From Magnetococcales bacterium (GTDB lineage Bacteria > Pseudomonadota > Magnetococcia > Magnetococcales > JADFYX01): a stretch of DNA of 38,237 bases. The position numbers were made by a program, and so were the translations under genes. The notes under the pieces are model-generated. The model was given only the letters and a program-made list of their open reading frames with translations, was not told the origin of the DNA and did not search any database. The stretch covers positions 1 through 38,237 of the forward strand of contig JADFZS010000047.1 in NCBI GenBank assembly GCA_015232405.1. Direction: 5' to 3'. Of this stretch, positions 1 through 8,892 are shown in pieces; the stretch's first letter is position 1, and each line of letters opens with the position of its first letter.

Positions 1-203
1 ACTTTTTCATCCATCCCGAATTGTTGCTTTGTTTTACTAATTGCATTGCATAGTTGAGCAATATCTCCAGATTGTATTGTTATTACTCGCTTTCTAGTAC
101 CATTCCCAAATGCGACTTTCCATTTATTGAGGCTTAACTCCAATGCCATATAGATTTTTTGATCAGTAGTGGTATCATGTGTTGTATGAAGTGCCTGGTT
201 CAT
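1..203 (-). CDS. IS110-type transposase, 5' end only (runs off the left edge)
   Basis: The first 67 codons of a leftward gene are present and the rest lies outside the window. The ATG at 201-203 is preceded by a good ribosome site (AAAGGAGAAATAGTT). The protein contains IYMALELSLNKWKVAFGNG followed by a stretch ending QFGMDEK. This resembles the start of one branch of IS110-family transposases, where an RNase-H-like first strand carries the pattern (I/V)YxxxELSxxxW and is followed by a 'DLAAL...RFGL' type segment. The usual first catalytic Asp is Glu in this branch, as far as I recall. It is clearly a different subfamily from the complete IS110 gene at 3465-4418. Whether it is intact cannot be seen. 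Confidence 0.6.
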   Translation of the reverse strand, partial: MNQALHTTHDTTTDQKIYMALELSLNKWKVAFGNGTRKRVITIQSGDIAQLCNAISKTKQQFGMDEK

Positions 204-517
204 AACTATTTCTCCTTTTGGTTGTTTGATTTTTGTGGAAATTTCAATTTACCATAAAAGAGGTTGAACTGGGCACTTCTTACATAGGATCTACATTTAA
301 CGTCATGTTTTTTTAGCTTTTTTTGTTAAATATTGGGCAGTATTAATTAAAAATAGTATTGATTTTTGCTTTTAGTATATACTGGGAATGTTTTAAAAAG
401 AAGGAGGGTTTTATTTATTTAAATTAAAATAGCTATAGGAAGTTGTTTTGTTGGGCATGAATAGTTTTTTTGTAATTGTGGAGTTAAGCAAAGAGTCTCA
501 GAAAATTTGTAAGACCC
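204..517. other. Gene-free AT-rich stretch upstream of the partial IS110 gene
   Basis: No open frame of note is seen on either strand. In IS110-group elements the untranslated left end, which encodes the guide (bridge) RNA, lies just upstream of the transposase start, so the part of this stretch nearest position 203 may be the left end of that element. No clear hairpin or element boundary could be picked out by eye. Confidence 0.35.
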
Positions 518-736
518 TTAAACAAGCTCTTTATCAAGTTTATCCAGCAAAGCCAACCCTTTGGGAACAGAACCTCTAGCTGCCATAGCAATAAAACGTG
601 TTTCAGCGTCTGATTGGGCCAGGGCAACTGTTGAAAGCTCTTCTATAAGCTTATTGAGGCTGATACTCCTGCGTTTTGCTTGTGATTTCAGCCTTTTATG
701 GATATCGTCTGGCATACGAATTGTGAACTTGCCCAT
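518..736 (-). CDS. Small ribbon-helix-helix DNA-binding protein (orphan antitoxin-like)
   Basis: This is a 72-residue protein. Its N-terminal half (KFTIRMPDDIHKRLKSQAK followed by RRSISLNKLIEELS) has the beta-strand plus two-helix pattern of Arc/HicB C-terminal/CopG-type ribbon-helix-helix proteins. These bind operator DNA as dimers and are often antitoxins. The ATG is preceded by AAAGGAGCTAAC, a strong ribosome site. No toxin-like partner is visible: the 300 bases downstream hold no gene and the upstream side holds a repeat. It is therefore either a solitary regulator or the remnant of a toxin-antitoxin pair. The fold assignment is fairly safe; the role is inferred. Confidence 0.7.
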   Translation of the reverse strand: MGKFTIRMPDDIHKRLKSQAKRRSISLNKLIEELSTVALAQSDAETRFIAMAARGSVPKGLALLDKLDKELV

Positions 737-820
737 GTTAGCTCCTTTTGACTTTGTTTTGTATAACTCAAACTGTTATTTAACCAAAATAATTTATTCA
801 AATTTAAGTGACGACAATGC

Positions 821-934
821 CAAAAGCAGAATCTTTGGTGGCCTTGCTTGCTCCTTTTTTTAATGCAAAGGCTTAAAAAACAAAACCTTGGGCTCTGCCC
901 AAACCCGACAGGGAGATAATCTCCCTGTACCCAT
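821..934. repeat. Dispersed hairpin repeat, copy 1
   Basis: This imperfect element of about 115 bp recurs at 7296-7425. Shared blocks are CAAAAGCA, GGCCTTGC, a T-rich tract, CTTAAAAA, AAAACCTTGGGCT, GCCCAAACCC and CCCTG-ACCCATA. It contains two hairpins: TTGGGC-TCT-GCCCAA at 888-902 and CAGGGAGA-TAA-TCTCCCTG at 909-927. It lies between divergent genes (the ribbon-helix-helix protein and the HD-GYP gene). Arm changes between the two copies keep the pairing (GGGAGA/TCTCCC against GGGAAG/CTTCCC), so the structure looks conserved. Confidence 0.75.
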
Positions 935-1085
935 AATAATACAAGATTTTTTTTAGAAATTTATACTGATATTACTCCAAAACAATTTTTCACAGTAATT
1001 TTTTTTGCAAAGGAGTATTGTAAGCGACAACTATATTGAATGGGGAGTGTAACTGAGTTTTTTTTGAACTCTTTGGGGGTTGGAG

Positions 1086-2351
1086 ATGATAAAAAAAATC
1101 GCAGTGGAGCAGTTGCAAGCTGGTATGTTTGTCCACGATTTCAACCATGATTGGAAAGATCCCTGTTGCCAGGAACATGATCCTAACGGTTTTCGTGGCT
1201 CGCGTTTGATACATAGTGATGAGGATGTGCAACATATAATAAAACATGGCATCAACACACTGTATATAGATTCCAGCCGGGGTAAAGATGTGGAAGATGC
1301 CCAGACTGCACAGGAGGTAATGGCTGCTCTTGAGGCACAAATGCACGCTTTGGCTGATGATGATGGGGAGTTTTCGCCTTTAAAGGTTATATCGTTTGAG
1401 GAGGAGATAAAACAGGCGTTTGCAGCTAAAGCACGGGCGCGACAGATTGTCGGTAATGTGCTGGAAGATTGTCGTATGGGTAAGCAGGTGGTATTAGCCC
1501 CGGTTCGTGATGCTGTGGAGCAGATGGCAGAGTCTCTTTTTCGCAATCCTGATGCGATACTATCCTTAAGCCTGATAAAAAAGAAAGATGAATACACCTT
1601 TATGCACTCGGTAAATGTCGGGGTGTTTTTGATGTCCTTTTGTCGAGCTATGGAGATGGATGCCGATAAAATCATCTCTATCGGCATTGGAGGTATGCTC
1701 CATGATGTGGGAAAAATGCGCACTCCTGATGCTATTTTAAATAAAAAAGGTAAGCTAACTCCTGAGGAGTTTGAAGTAATAAAACAGCATGTCATACACA
1801 GCAAAAAAATTCTTGAAGATACCTCTGGCATAGATGATATCAGCCTGAAAGTAGCAGCACAACACCATGAACGTTTTGATGGTAGCGGCTATCCCCTGGG
1901 TTTAAAAGGAGATGGAATTGATTTTTATGGGCAGATGGGTGCAATTGTCGATGTTTACGATGCCATAACCACAGACCGCTGTTATCACAAAGCCAATTCA
2001 CCACATTTTGCCCTTAAACGAATGCTGGATTGGAGCAAGCACCATTTCAGCCAAGAGCTTTATCAAAAATTTGTCCATTGTATCGGTATCTACCCCATTG
2101 GAACTTTGGTAAGGCTGAAAAATGGCCTGTTAGCGGTGGTTATTCGCCCCAATAAAGAGAGCCTGCTACACCCGGTGGTAAGGGGAATTATAAATTCCAA
2201 AACCAAAAAAAAGATACCACCAACCGAGCTGGATTTAATGAGCTATAAAGATAAACATCAAGGTGGTTTTACAATTGTTGGTTCTGAACCTGCCGAAAAA
2301 TGGGGTGTAAACCCAGCACGTTTTTTAATTAAGCCACAACTTGCCAATTAG
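1086..2351 (+). CDS. HD-GYP domain protein with N-terminal DUF3391 (probable c-di-GMP phosphodiesterase)
   Basis: This 421-residue soluble protein belongs to a family that hydrolyses the second messenger cyclic di-GMP. The N-terminus (MIKKIAVEQLQAGMFVHD) matches the DUF3391 domain often placed before HD-GYP domains. The HD-GYP core follows: H-D at residues 206-207 in MLHDVGKMRTPDAIL, then HHERFDGSGYP at 260-270 with the GYP signature complete, then a GAIVDVYDAITTDRCYHKA block. All metal-ligand motifs appear intact, so it is probably active. The ATG at 1086 with GGGGG 6 bases upstream was chosen because family members start MIKK; a TTG at 1080 would add two residues. There is no receiver domain or membrane segment. 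It converges on the STAS gene. A link to the MshE ATPase at 21.4-23.3 kb, which has c-di-GMP-binding motifs, is possible but only inferred. Confidence 0.93.
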   Translation: MIKKIAVEQLQAGMFVHDFNHDWKDPCCQEHDPNGFRGSRLIHSDEDVQHIIKHGINTLYIDSSRGKDVEDAQTAQEVMAALEAQMHALADDDGEFSPLKVISFEEEIKQAFAAKARARQIVGNVLEDCRMGKQVVLAPVRDAVEQMAESLFRNPDAILSLSLIKKKDEYTFMHSVNVGVFLMSFCRAMEMDADKIISIGIGGMLHDVGKMRTPDAILNKKGKLTPEEFEVIKQHVIHSKKILEDTSGIDDISLKVAAQHHERFDGSGYPLGLKGDGIDFYGQMGAIVDVYDAITTDRCYHKANSPHFALKRMLDWSKHHFSQELYQKFVHCIGIYPIGTLVRLKNGLLAVVIRPNKESLLHPVVRGIINSKTKKKIPPTELDLMSYKDKHQGGFTIVGSEPAEKWGVNPARFLIKPQLAN

Positions 2352-2425
2352 GCATATGTCTTAAGCACAGTCTAATTATATAAGAGAGGGTTTGCTTATT
2401 GAGTTTGTGCTGAGGATGGAGGTGG

Positions 2426-2719
2426 TTATGCTACTGTGAATATTTCAGCTAGATTGGCAGTGGTTATTATTTTATGAACATCTCTGTTGGTGTTGATCAG
2501 GGATATTTCTATATCATCGCCAACTTTATCTTTTAGTAGCATCAAACAGCCGATTCCACCACTATCGACAAATACTGTCTTTGAAAAATCTACCTCAACA
2601 GATTTAACTTCCGCCAGATCAACTTGAAAATCATTTATAGGCTGCCAAACCCGATGGGTGAACATACCATCAACTATAATTTTTAGTTTTTGATCTTCAA
2701 AGCTAATTTTACACGGCAT
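2426..2719 (-). CDS. STAS domain protein (anti-sigma-factor-antagonist-like)
   Basis: This is a 97-residue single-domain protein. The motif VDFSKTVFVDSGGIGCLMLL matches the STAS signature in which the Ser of D-S-(G/A) is the residue phosphorylated by a partner-switching kinase (SpoIIAA/RsbV type). The beta-alpha order (strand-rich N-terminus, DSGGIG helix, ISLINTNRDVHKIITTANL, terminal EIFTVA) fits the family. Partner-switch proteins normally act with a GHKL anti-sigma kinase and a PP2C phosphatase, but neither is next to it here. The gene is convergent with the HD-GYP gene, about 75 bases between stop codons. The domain assignment is firm and the pathway unknown. Confidence 0.85.
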   Translation of the reverse strand: MPCKISFEDQKLKIIVDGMFTHRVWQPINDFQVDLAEVKSVEVDFSKTVFVDSGGIGCLMLLKDKVGDDIEISLINTNRDVHKIITTANLAEIFTVA

Positions 2720-3118
2720 GACTAGTCACTCTTTACTTTTACAAATGTTAACAGTTGTTCATATATAGAAATATGCAATATACATCAACAAATCAAACAG
2801 TACTAGCAAAAACCATTTATTAACAGATAGAACTTTGCATCAAATTTTTGTTGTATCCGGTCTGTATAGTCCAAGTGTGAGATGATTGCAAACTAAATGT
2901 TGAGAACAAATCGGTAATATACAACAAATTATAATTTCTCGCCCCACTAAACATTATAACGGACTTTATTATATAAAAGATAAGGATAAAATAATTTAAT
3001 ATCACAAATAGCAATAAAAATTCAGCGTATGCCCCCTTACTGACTCTTTGCCAAGAAAATATTGCTGGTATTGGTTGGATTGATGGGCTAAGTATGGCTA
3101 TGTTTTACCATATTTTTG
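2720..3118. other. Gene-free AT-rich stretch
   Basis: About 400 bases separate the STAS gene start from the first copy of the CCTAGAAAC repeat. A 64-codon leftward open frame at 2820-3014 is low-complexity, has no ribosome site and resembles nothing I know, so I do not call it a gene. The last bases lead directly into the repeat. Confidence 0.5.
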
Positions 3119-3206
3119 AACCTAGAAACGGCGGTTGGCGGTGCGTGCATGGTGTAAGATATTGGTTTATCTGGTGCATCAGGGGAAATCGCAGTCACCT
3201 TGTATG
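3119..3206 (+). repeat. CCTAGAAAC dispersed repeat, copy A1 (GTGCGTGC core)
   Basis: This member of an 85-90 bp repeat family starts AACCTAGAAACGGCGGTTGG, carries the core octamer GTGCGTGC at 3141-3148, then TATTGGTTTATCTGGTG and a GAAATCGCAGTCACC tail. Aligned without gaps to the copy at the right edge of the window, 69 of 81 positions match. It lies to the left of the IS110 element, in inverted orientation to copy B2 on the element's right. Confidence 0.85.
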
Positions 3207-3223
3207 TTAAAGAATAATCAGTT

Positions 3224-4418
<1,195 letters not shown>

Positions 4419-4419
4419 C

Positions 4420-4436
4420 AAGCAACACAGTTGCTT
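4420..4436 (+). terminator. Short hairpin just after the IS110 stop codon
   Basis: AAGCAAC-ACA-GTTGCTT is a perfect 7-bp stem with a 3-base loop starting two bases after the stop codon. There is no U tract after it, so it is a weak terminator at best; it could also be part of the element's right end. Confidence 0.35.
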
Positions 4437-4520
4437 ATTGGTGATAAGACTTTCCTCTGATATACCAGGAGAATCAATAGCTTGCATCAGGTGCGTGCCG
4501 ACAACTGCCGTTTCTAGGTT
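4434..4520 (-). repeat. CCTAGAAAC dispersed repeat, copy B2 (GCACGCAC core), inverted
   Basis: Read on the minus strand this starts AACCTAGAAACGGCAGTTGT, has the core GCACGCAC, and continues TATTGATTCTCCTGGTATA and CAGAGGAAAGTC to a TTATCACCAATAA end. It aligns without gaps to copy A1 through the first 35 bases except that the core octamer is the reverse complement of the A-type core. It flanks the IS110 element on the right, opposite in orientation to A1. The terminal 13-mer recurs inverted at 4606-4618. Confidence 0.8.
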
Positions 4521-4568
4521 GAAGTACTTCTATTAGCTGCCAACAGGATAATTTTTTAGCAGGAGTGT

Positions 4569-4617
4569 GTTGGGTTATGCCAACTCCATATTGGTGGGTA
4601 TTTAGTTATCACCAATA
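4569..4617. repeat. Two adjacent small hairpins downstream of the asparagine-synthetase-like gene
   Basis: GTTGG-GTTATG-CCAAC (4569-4584) and TATTGGTG-13 bases-CACCAATA (4589-4617) lie between the IS110 element and the 3' end of the leftward asnB-like gene. They could stop leftward transcription, although neither has a U tract. The second hairpin's right arm repeats the end motif of repeat copy B2. Confidence 0.35.
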
Positions 4618-4660
4618 ATATTTGAGCTAAAGAACATTGTTAAAACAGAAGGCAAAAAGG

Positions 4661-6505
4661 CTACGTCAAATTTTGCAATAGATGATATGCCATGCGCCGT
4701 GACCAATGACAGCCACCACAGTTTAGTGCAGAAACTTTCTTAATCCCCTTAAAATCATCTGTGTTCTGTATCCAGCTGTAATGGGGCTGCTCAAAACCAC
4801 TTTTTTTTCTTTTCAGCACATTAGTCGGCAGAGGATATAAAAGTGAATTTACCAAACCCGGTTTACCCCGGCCCAGAAGTTGTGTCCCATGGGTGTTGAG
4901 CAAAGGAGCAACTGTTTTTGTTAAATTTATATCAACAAAAGGTGTGCGTAACTCCACCCCATGGGCCAAACCGGACCACTCCATATCACGTAACAGCTGA
5001 TTTTTTAGATATAGGGAAGACTCCATGCTGGCTATTGCAGAGTAGCTATTTATGTTTTTGCCAGAGTTATCGGCAAACTGACGGATATTTCCCAGGGGGT
5101 CCAGTCTATCCAAACCAGCAAGGGTTGCTTCAATACCCAAAAGGTTTGGCAACTCCCAAGGCATAAAAAGACCTCGCTTTAGAAGATATGCCCCTTCCAT
5201 ACTGCCACCATACTCCACCATCCCCGCCAGTTTAGGAGATAATGAGGTTTTTGGTAGTAGAAACCGCCCCATTACCTCTCTTATACCACGGCCCAATCCT
5301 GGAATTTTAGCCGGGATGGTAAATAAACGATTTACAAGGGGTATATCATAAAAACTTGGATAGCCACCAAAAAGCTCATCGCCACCAACATCGGTTAAAG
5401 CCACCTTGATACCCATCTGTTTTGCTGTTTTACTCACAAACCAACTGTTTATACCGTTAATGGATGGCTGGTCCATATGTTGGATAATTTCTGGCCAATC
5501 ATCGTTGAAATCTTTAGGCTGGATAATATGGAGCTTGTTTTCCATATCATAATGTTTGGCAACTGTTTGAGCTGCTATTGTGATATCATTGTCTTTGGCA
5601 TGCTTATCAACAAAACCTAAAGTTACAGTTGGCAGATAGTCCCTACCCAACTCCGCCATCAGCCCAAGCAATACTCCAGAATCGATACCACCAGATAAAA
5701 ACAGCCCCACTTTTTCATCTGCTTTTAGATGGCTGGATAGTGTGTCTAAAAGAGAGTTGCGAATATACTCCTGAGCCGCCATGACTGAAGTACCACCCTC
5801 AGCCTTTTTGCTAAATTGTGCTGGCAAGTTAAAATATTTTTTGGGGGAGCTAATGCCGGAACTATCTATCCACATGCTGGAGCCAGCTGGCAAAGCCTTG
5901 ATATCACTATAGATGGTAAATGGTTCCGGCACGTAGCCAAACAGAAGAAATCCCACCTCTCCCCCAACATCTCGTTGCTTTGAAATTGCAGGGCTATTTA
6001 GCAGCACCTTTACCTGAGAGGCCACACGTATTGATGAGCCATCATCGGCATAATATAACGATCTGATACCATAAGGATCACGGGCCATAAACAGCCCCTG
6101 GCGTTGACTATCCCAGATAACAAAGGCATACATACCCCTTATATGGTGAACCATATCTTCACCATATAACTGCCAGAGAGCCAACAAAACCTCGGTGTCT
6201 GAGTTGGTTTTAAAATTATACCCCTTAGCTGCAAGGGAGTGGCCCAACTCCAGATAGTTATAAATTACCCCATTAAAACTGATAACATGCCTGCCACCCA
6301 CTCCCACCATGGGCTGGTTACTGCGTCTATCAAGATCAATTGTGGCTAATCGTCTGTGGCCCAAAGCTACCCGGTTTTGCTTTTGAAACCAAACACCACC
6401 ATCCGGGCCATGACTCTCCATTGCAGCAACCATGGAGTGGAACTCTGCATGTTTCACCCCTGACCCCAGATCACCATAATTATATATTGCTGCAATTCCG
6501 CTCAT
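4661..6505 (-). CDS. Asparagine-synthetase-like amidotransferase with Cys2 replaced by Ser
   Basis: This 614-residue two-domain protein matches asparagine synthetase B in layout. Residues 1-200 form a class II glutamine amidotransferase domain; the rest is the ATP-using synthetase domain with the pyrophosphate loop SGGIDS at 271-276 and GGDELFGGY further on. Family enzymes start MCGI, the mature N-terminal Cys being the glutaminase nucleophile. Here the sequence is MSGIAAIY with codon AGC, so the nucleophile is Ser. The glutamine-binding residues remain (H50-R51, N78-G79 in FNGVIYN, D103 in NSDTEV). It may therefore use free ammonia or have another amide donor or substrate; such variants are often found in glycan or secondary-metabolite loci. 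No operon partner is adjacent. The ribosome site is weak (AAAGCTAAACAG). Fold certain, reaction uncertain. Confidence 0.85.
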   Translation of the reverse strand: MSGIAAIYNYGDLGSGVKHAEFHSMVAAMESHGPDGGVWFQKQNRVALGHRRLATIDLDRRSNQPMVGVGGRHVISFNGVIYNYLELGHSLAAKGYNFKTNSDTEVLLALWQLYGEDMVHHIRGMYAFVIWDSQRQGLFMARDPYGIRSLYYADDGSSIRVASQVKVLLNSPAISKQRDVGGEVGFLLFGYVPEPFTIYSDIKALPAGSSMWIDSSGISSPKKYFNLPAQFSKKAEGGTSVMAAQEYIRNSLLDTLSSHLKADEKVGLFLSGGIDSGVLLGLMAELGRDYLPTVTLGFVDKHAKDNDITIAAQTVAKHYDMENKLHIIQPKDFNDDWPEIIQHMDQPSINGINSWFVSKTAKQMGIKVALTDVGGDELFGGYPSFYDIPLVNRLFTIPAKIPGLGRGIREVMGRFLLPKTSLSPKLAGMVEYGGSMEGAYLLKRGLFMPWELPNLLGIEATLAGLDRLDPLGNIRQFADNSGKNINSYSAIASMESSLYLKNQLLRDMEWSGLAHGVELRTPFVDINLTKTVAPLLNTHGTQLLGRGKPGLVNSLLYPLPTNVLKRKKSGFEQPHYSWIQNTDDFKGIKKVSALNCGGCHWSRRMAYHLLQNLT

Positions 6506-6842
6506 CTGTTTAGCTTTAATTTAAATTTCATAGCTTTATTATGTTCAACATTAATAATTCCAAATCGTTGTCACGCCCAACCCTATAGCTAGCCACTTTT
6601 CTTGTTATATTATTTTTATTATTTTTTAGTGCTCATATTCTAATATTTCGACGTTTTTGCATGATATACACAGACTATTAAACTAACTTAGCATAGTTTT
6701 GCAACAAAGACATTAAGTTTTAAGGCAGACAAAAGGAAAAATGACAATAAGATAGAGAGAAGCTATTATTTAAAGGTTGAAAGCAAAAGATAAAATAGAG
6801 TGCGATAGCAGGTGGCAAGAAAATGGTTTTTTTATAAAAAGG
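6506..6842. other. Gene-free AT-rich stretch between two leftward genes
   Basis: About 340 very AT-rich bases without a convincing gene on either strand. It should contain the promoter for the asparagine-synthetase-like gene near 6510-6600, but no clear -35/-10 pair stands out. No terminator hairpin is seen after the membrane-protein gene. Confidence 0.4.
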
Positions 6843-7265
6843 CTATGACATAAGCCAGAGGAGAACAAAATATCTGCCACCCTTACCGATAAATACCAGC
6901 AGGGTAAAAACAAGTAGAGGAGTACGGAAGAGGCCCGCCACAAAGGTTAAGGGGTCTCCTATCACTGGAACCCAGGCCAATAACAGGGAAAAACGCCCCC
7001 ATTTAAGATAGCTATTTTGTGCAGTTTGCAACTGCTCATTTGTTACCGGAAACCATTTATGATCCCGGTAGCGTAAACAGTAACCACCCAAATACCAATT
7101 AACCATGGAGCCAGCGACATTTCCGGCAGTGGCAACACCCCACAACTGCCAAAGATCATAACCACCAGAATAGAAGAGCGCCAACATTACCGCTTCTGAT
7201 GAGAGAGGAAGAACTGTTGCAGCTAAAAACGCACTGCCAAAAAGACCACTTAAACCCCAATCCAT
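6843..7265 (-). CDS. YqaA/DedA-like small inner-membrane protein
   Basis: This is a 140-residue hydrophobic protein, the length of the E. coli YqaA group within the DedA/SNARE-associated (VTT) superfamily. The order is a first membrane segment (LFGSAFLAATVLPLSSEAVMLAL), a GVATAGNVAGSMVNWYLGGY segment typical of the family, a short loop, then WGRFSLLLAWVPVIGDPLTFVAG with the re-entrant G-D-P motif and a last membrane helix. DedA relatives are thought to act in lipid or proton-dependent envelope transport, but YqaA's own role is not known. The gene stands alone. The ribosome site before the ATG is poor. Confidence 0.85.
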   Translation of the reverse strand: MDWGLSGLFGSAFLAATVLPLSSEAVMLALFYSGGYDLWQLWGVATAGNVAGSMVNWYLGGYCLRYRDHKWFPVTNEQLQTAQNSYLKWGRFSLLLAWVPVIGDPLTFVAGLFRTPLLVFTLLVFIGKGGRYFVLLWLMS

Positions 7266-7295
7266 TATAGAGAATTCAAATCAAAAATATACAGT

Positions 7296-7425
7296 CAAAA
7301 GCAAACCTTGGGAGGCCTTGCAGGCCCCCAAACCCCCACGCTTTTTAAATGTAAAAACTTAAAAACAAAGGCAAAACCTTGGGCTTTGCCCAAACCCAGC
7401 AGGGAAGTAACTTCCCTGCACCCAT
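7296..7425. repeat. Dispersed hairpin repeat, copy 2 (longer form)
   Basis: Second copy of the element at 821-934, with an extra GGCCCCCAAACCCCCACGC block. It starts CAAAAGCAAACCTTGGGAGG and ends CAGGGAAG-TAA-CTTCCCTG-CACCCATA. Hairpins include TTGGGC-TTT-GCCCAA. It fills the space between the FHA gene and the YqaA-like gene, with two GGG-rich modules in tandem, so this copy looks like a duplicated unit. Confidence 0.75.
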
Positions 7426-7597
7426 ACTATTTATTCTTTTCTTTGTTTACAATTTTGGATTGAAATAACTGTAACTGTTAATCCCCAAGCCACAACCCTA
7501 TATCGGGTATTTATAAACCTAGATTAGGCAGTTGTTGTTACAAACAATATTTTATTTTAATCAAAAATCTGTAATTGCAACAAAATCATTTACTTAA
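7426..7597. other. Gene-free stretch with a possible degenerate repeat
   Basis: AT-rich spacer between the hairpin repeat and the 3' end of the FHA gene. At 7516-7537 AACCTAGATTAGGCAGTTGT resembles the first 20 bases of the B-type CCTAGAAAC repeat (AACCTAGAAACGGCAGTTGT) with three mismatches, and no recognisable tail follows. It may be a decayed copy. Confidence 0.35.
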
Positions 7598-8011
7598 TTA
7601 TGCTGAAATCTGTGCATACTCTTGATGATCGCGTAATCTACCACCACCAACACGGGATAACGACCACAGACGAATTGTGGTTTCTCCAACTCTTAAAATC
7701 GAGCCATCTTTTATTGCTGTTGGCTCTATTATCTTTTTTAAAGATTTCAAGGTGGGGCTGCCCTCCTCCAACCATGTGCCATTTTTAGAGCCTAAATCCT
7801 CTACCATCCAACCTGAGCTTTGGTTGAAAAAAATCCGACAGTGGTTTCTTGAGACAGTTTGATCTTGCAACTGGACCTGGATGGATGAAAAACTGGTACT
7901 TTTCAAACCTCGCCCTATACAGTACTCCACAGGGTTGAGTTGATGATAAAAAAAATCGTAGCCGTTAAGACCCTTTTCTTGAATATGAAATATAAAACCC
8001 TGACTTTCCAT
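7598..8011 (-). CDS. FHA domain protein
   Basis: This is a 137-residue protein made almost entirely of one forkhead-associated domain, a phosphothreonine-binding module. Conserved positions are all visible: G33-R34 in CIGRG, S54-R55-N56-H57 in VSRNHCRIFF, and the EDLGSKNGTW block with N77-G78. The C-terminal tail (RVGGGRLRDHQEY) is polar. No Ser/Thr kinase, phosphatase or secretion gene is adjacent, so the binding partner is unknown. No signal peptide or membrane segment is present, so it is cytoplasmic. The call of domain is firm and of role open. Confidence 0.9.
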   Translation of the reverse strand: MESQGFIFHIQEKGLNGYDFFYHQLNPVEYCIGRGLKSTSFSSIQVQLQDQTVSRNHCRIFFNQSSGWMVEDLGSKNGTWLEEGSPTLKSLKKIIEPTAIKDGSILRVGETTIRLWSLSRVGGGRLRDHQEYAQISA

Positions 8012-8128
8012 AACCTTAAACCTCTGATTTAGTTACATTATTTTGCACTACTCAGATTAGAAAAAAGCAAAATAGATACCAAAGATAAAAAAGAGAATAA
8101 AAGGGTGTAGTGATGGGTTTTGTACCTA

Positions 8129-8665
8129 TTAGGGTAAATTTACACCGTTTGAAATTGACCAACGGGATATATAGACCCACAGGGAGGCAACCGTGGATAT
8201 GGCAGTCAACCAAATTTGCATTGTAACAACAGGTTTTAACTCAACAAATTGACTGCTCAACAAAACCAGCATTATGAGCAGCATCTGCAAAAAAGTGTTG
8301 ATCTTACTGATGATCAACGGTCGCACCAGATAGACTTTGGCAAGCATTTTAGACAGAATAACGCCACCAATCAAAACAATATCACGGCTAACAATTATCA
8401 AGGTGATCCAGACCGGGAGCATCTGGATTAAAGAGAGGGTGATAAACCCCACCATCAACAAAACTTTGTCGGCTAAAGGGTCAAGATAACGACCAAGCTC
8501 TGTCTCTTGCTGCCACTGTTTGGCAATATAACCATCGGCAGCATCGGTTATGCTGGCAATAAGAAACAGCCCCAAGGCAAAATTAAAATGCTGGGAAATC
8601 AGCAACCAACAAAACAGTGGTGCTGACAGTAGACGAATTAATGACAGGCTGTTTGGAATATTCAT
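8129..8665 (-). CDS. pgsA: CDP-alcohol phosphatidyltransferase (PgsA-like)
   Basis: This is a 178-residue integral membrane enzyme that transfers a phosphatidyl group from CDP-diacylglycerol to an alcohol, probably glycerol-3-phosphate, in phospholipid synthesis. The family signature D-x2-D-G-x2-A-R-x8-G-x3-D-x3-D is present as D41, D44-G45, A48-K49, G58, D62 and D66 with exact spacing, except that Arg is Lys. The start MNIPNSLSLIRL matches the usual PgsA N-terminus (NxPNxLTxxR), so I chose the ATG at 8665 even though its ribosome site is weak; a TTG at 8755 would add 30 residues. About five membrane helices follow. Substrate within the family cannot be settled from the sequence; cardiolipin-synthase-like members are an alternative. 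Confidence 0.82.
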   Translation of the reverse strand: MNIPNSLSLIRLLSAPLFCWLLISQHFNFALGLFLIASITDAADGYIAKQWQQETELGRYLDPLADKVLLMVGFITLSLIQMLPVWITLIIVSRDIVLIGGVILSKMLAKVYLVRPLIISKINTFLQMLLIMLVLLSSQFVELKPVVTMQIWLTAISTVASLWVYISRWSISNGVNLP

Positions 8666-8810
8666 AAGATATACAAAAAGCAACCCACACCAAAAAGCTT
8701 TTTTAAGCTGGTCAATACAACTGGTAAAAAAATACAAGCCACATAATATCAGCAAGAACCATACAAATAAAGCCAGCCTTGAGCAAAATTTTTATTGCTA
8801 AATTCAAGAC

Positions 8811-8850
8811 AAAAAAAAGAGGGGTGGAAAATTCCACCCCTCTTTTTTTA
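8811..8850. terminator. Strong bidirectional rho-independent terminator
   Basis: The arms GAGGGGTGGAA (8819-8829) and TTCCACCCCTC (8832-8842) pair perfectly, with a run of A before and seven T after. Read leftwards it terminates the porin gene; read rightwards it would also work. It isolates the strongly expressed-looking porin from the pgsA-like gene downstream. Confidence 0.9.
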
Positions 8851-8892
8851 CTTCACATCAGGTGATTAACTCACCTTTATATTCATACAAAC

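Noticed and set aside
1031-1831. Long leftward open frame opposite the HD-GYP gene
   Set aside because: It lies antisense to a gene with clear conserved motifs, has a Ser/Cys-rich composition typical of frame shadows, and no ribosome site.
2820-3014. Leftward 64-codon frame after the STAS gene
   Set aside because: Low-complexity AT-rich sequence with no ribosome site or similarity.
4661-6505. Pseudogene status for the asparagine-synthetase-like gene
   Set aside because: The frame is full length, and the glutamine-binding and ATP motifs remain; only the nucleophile differs.
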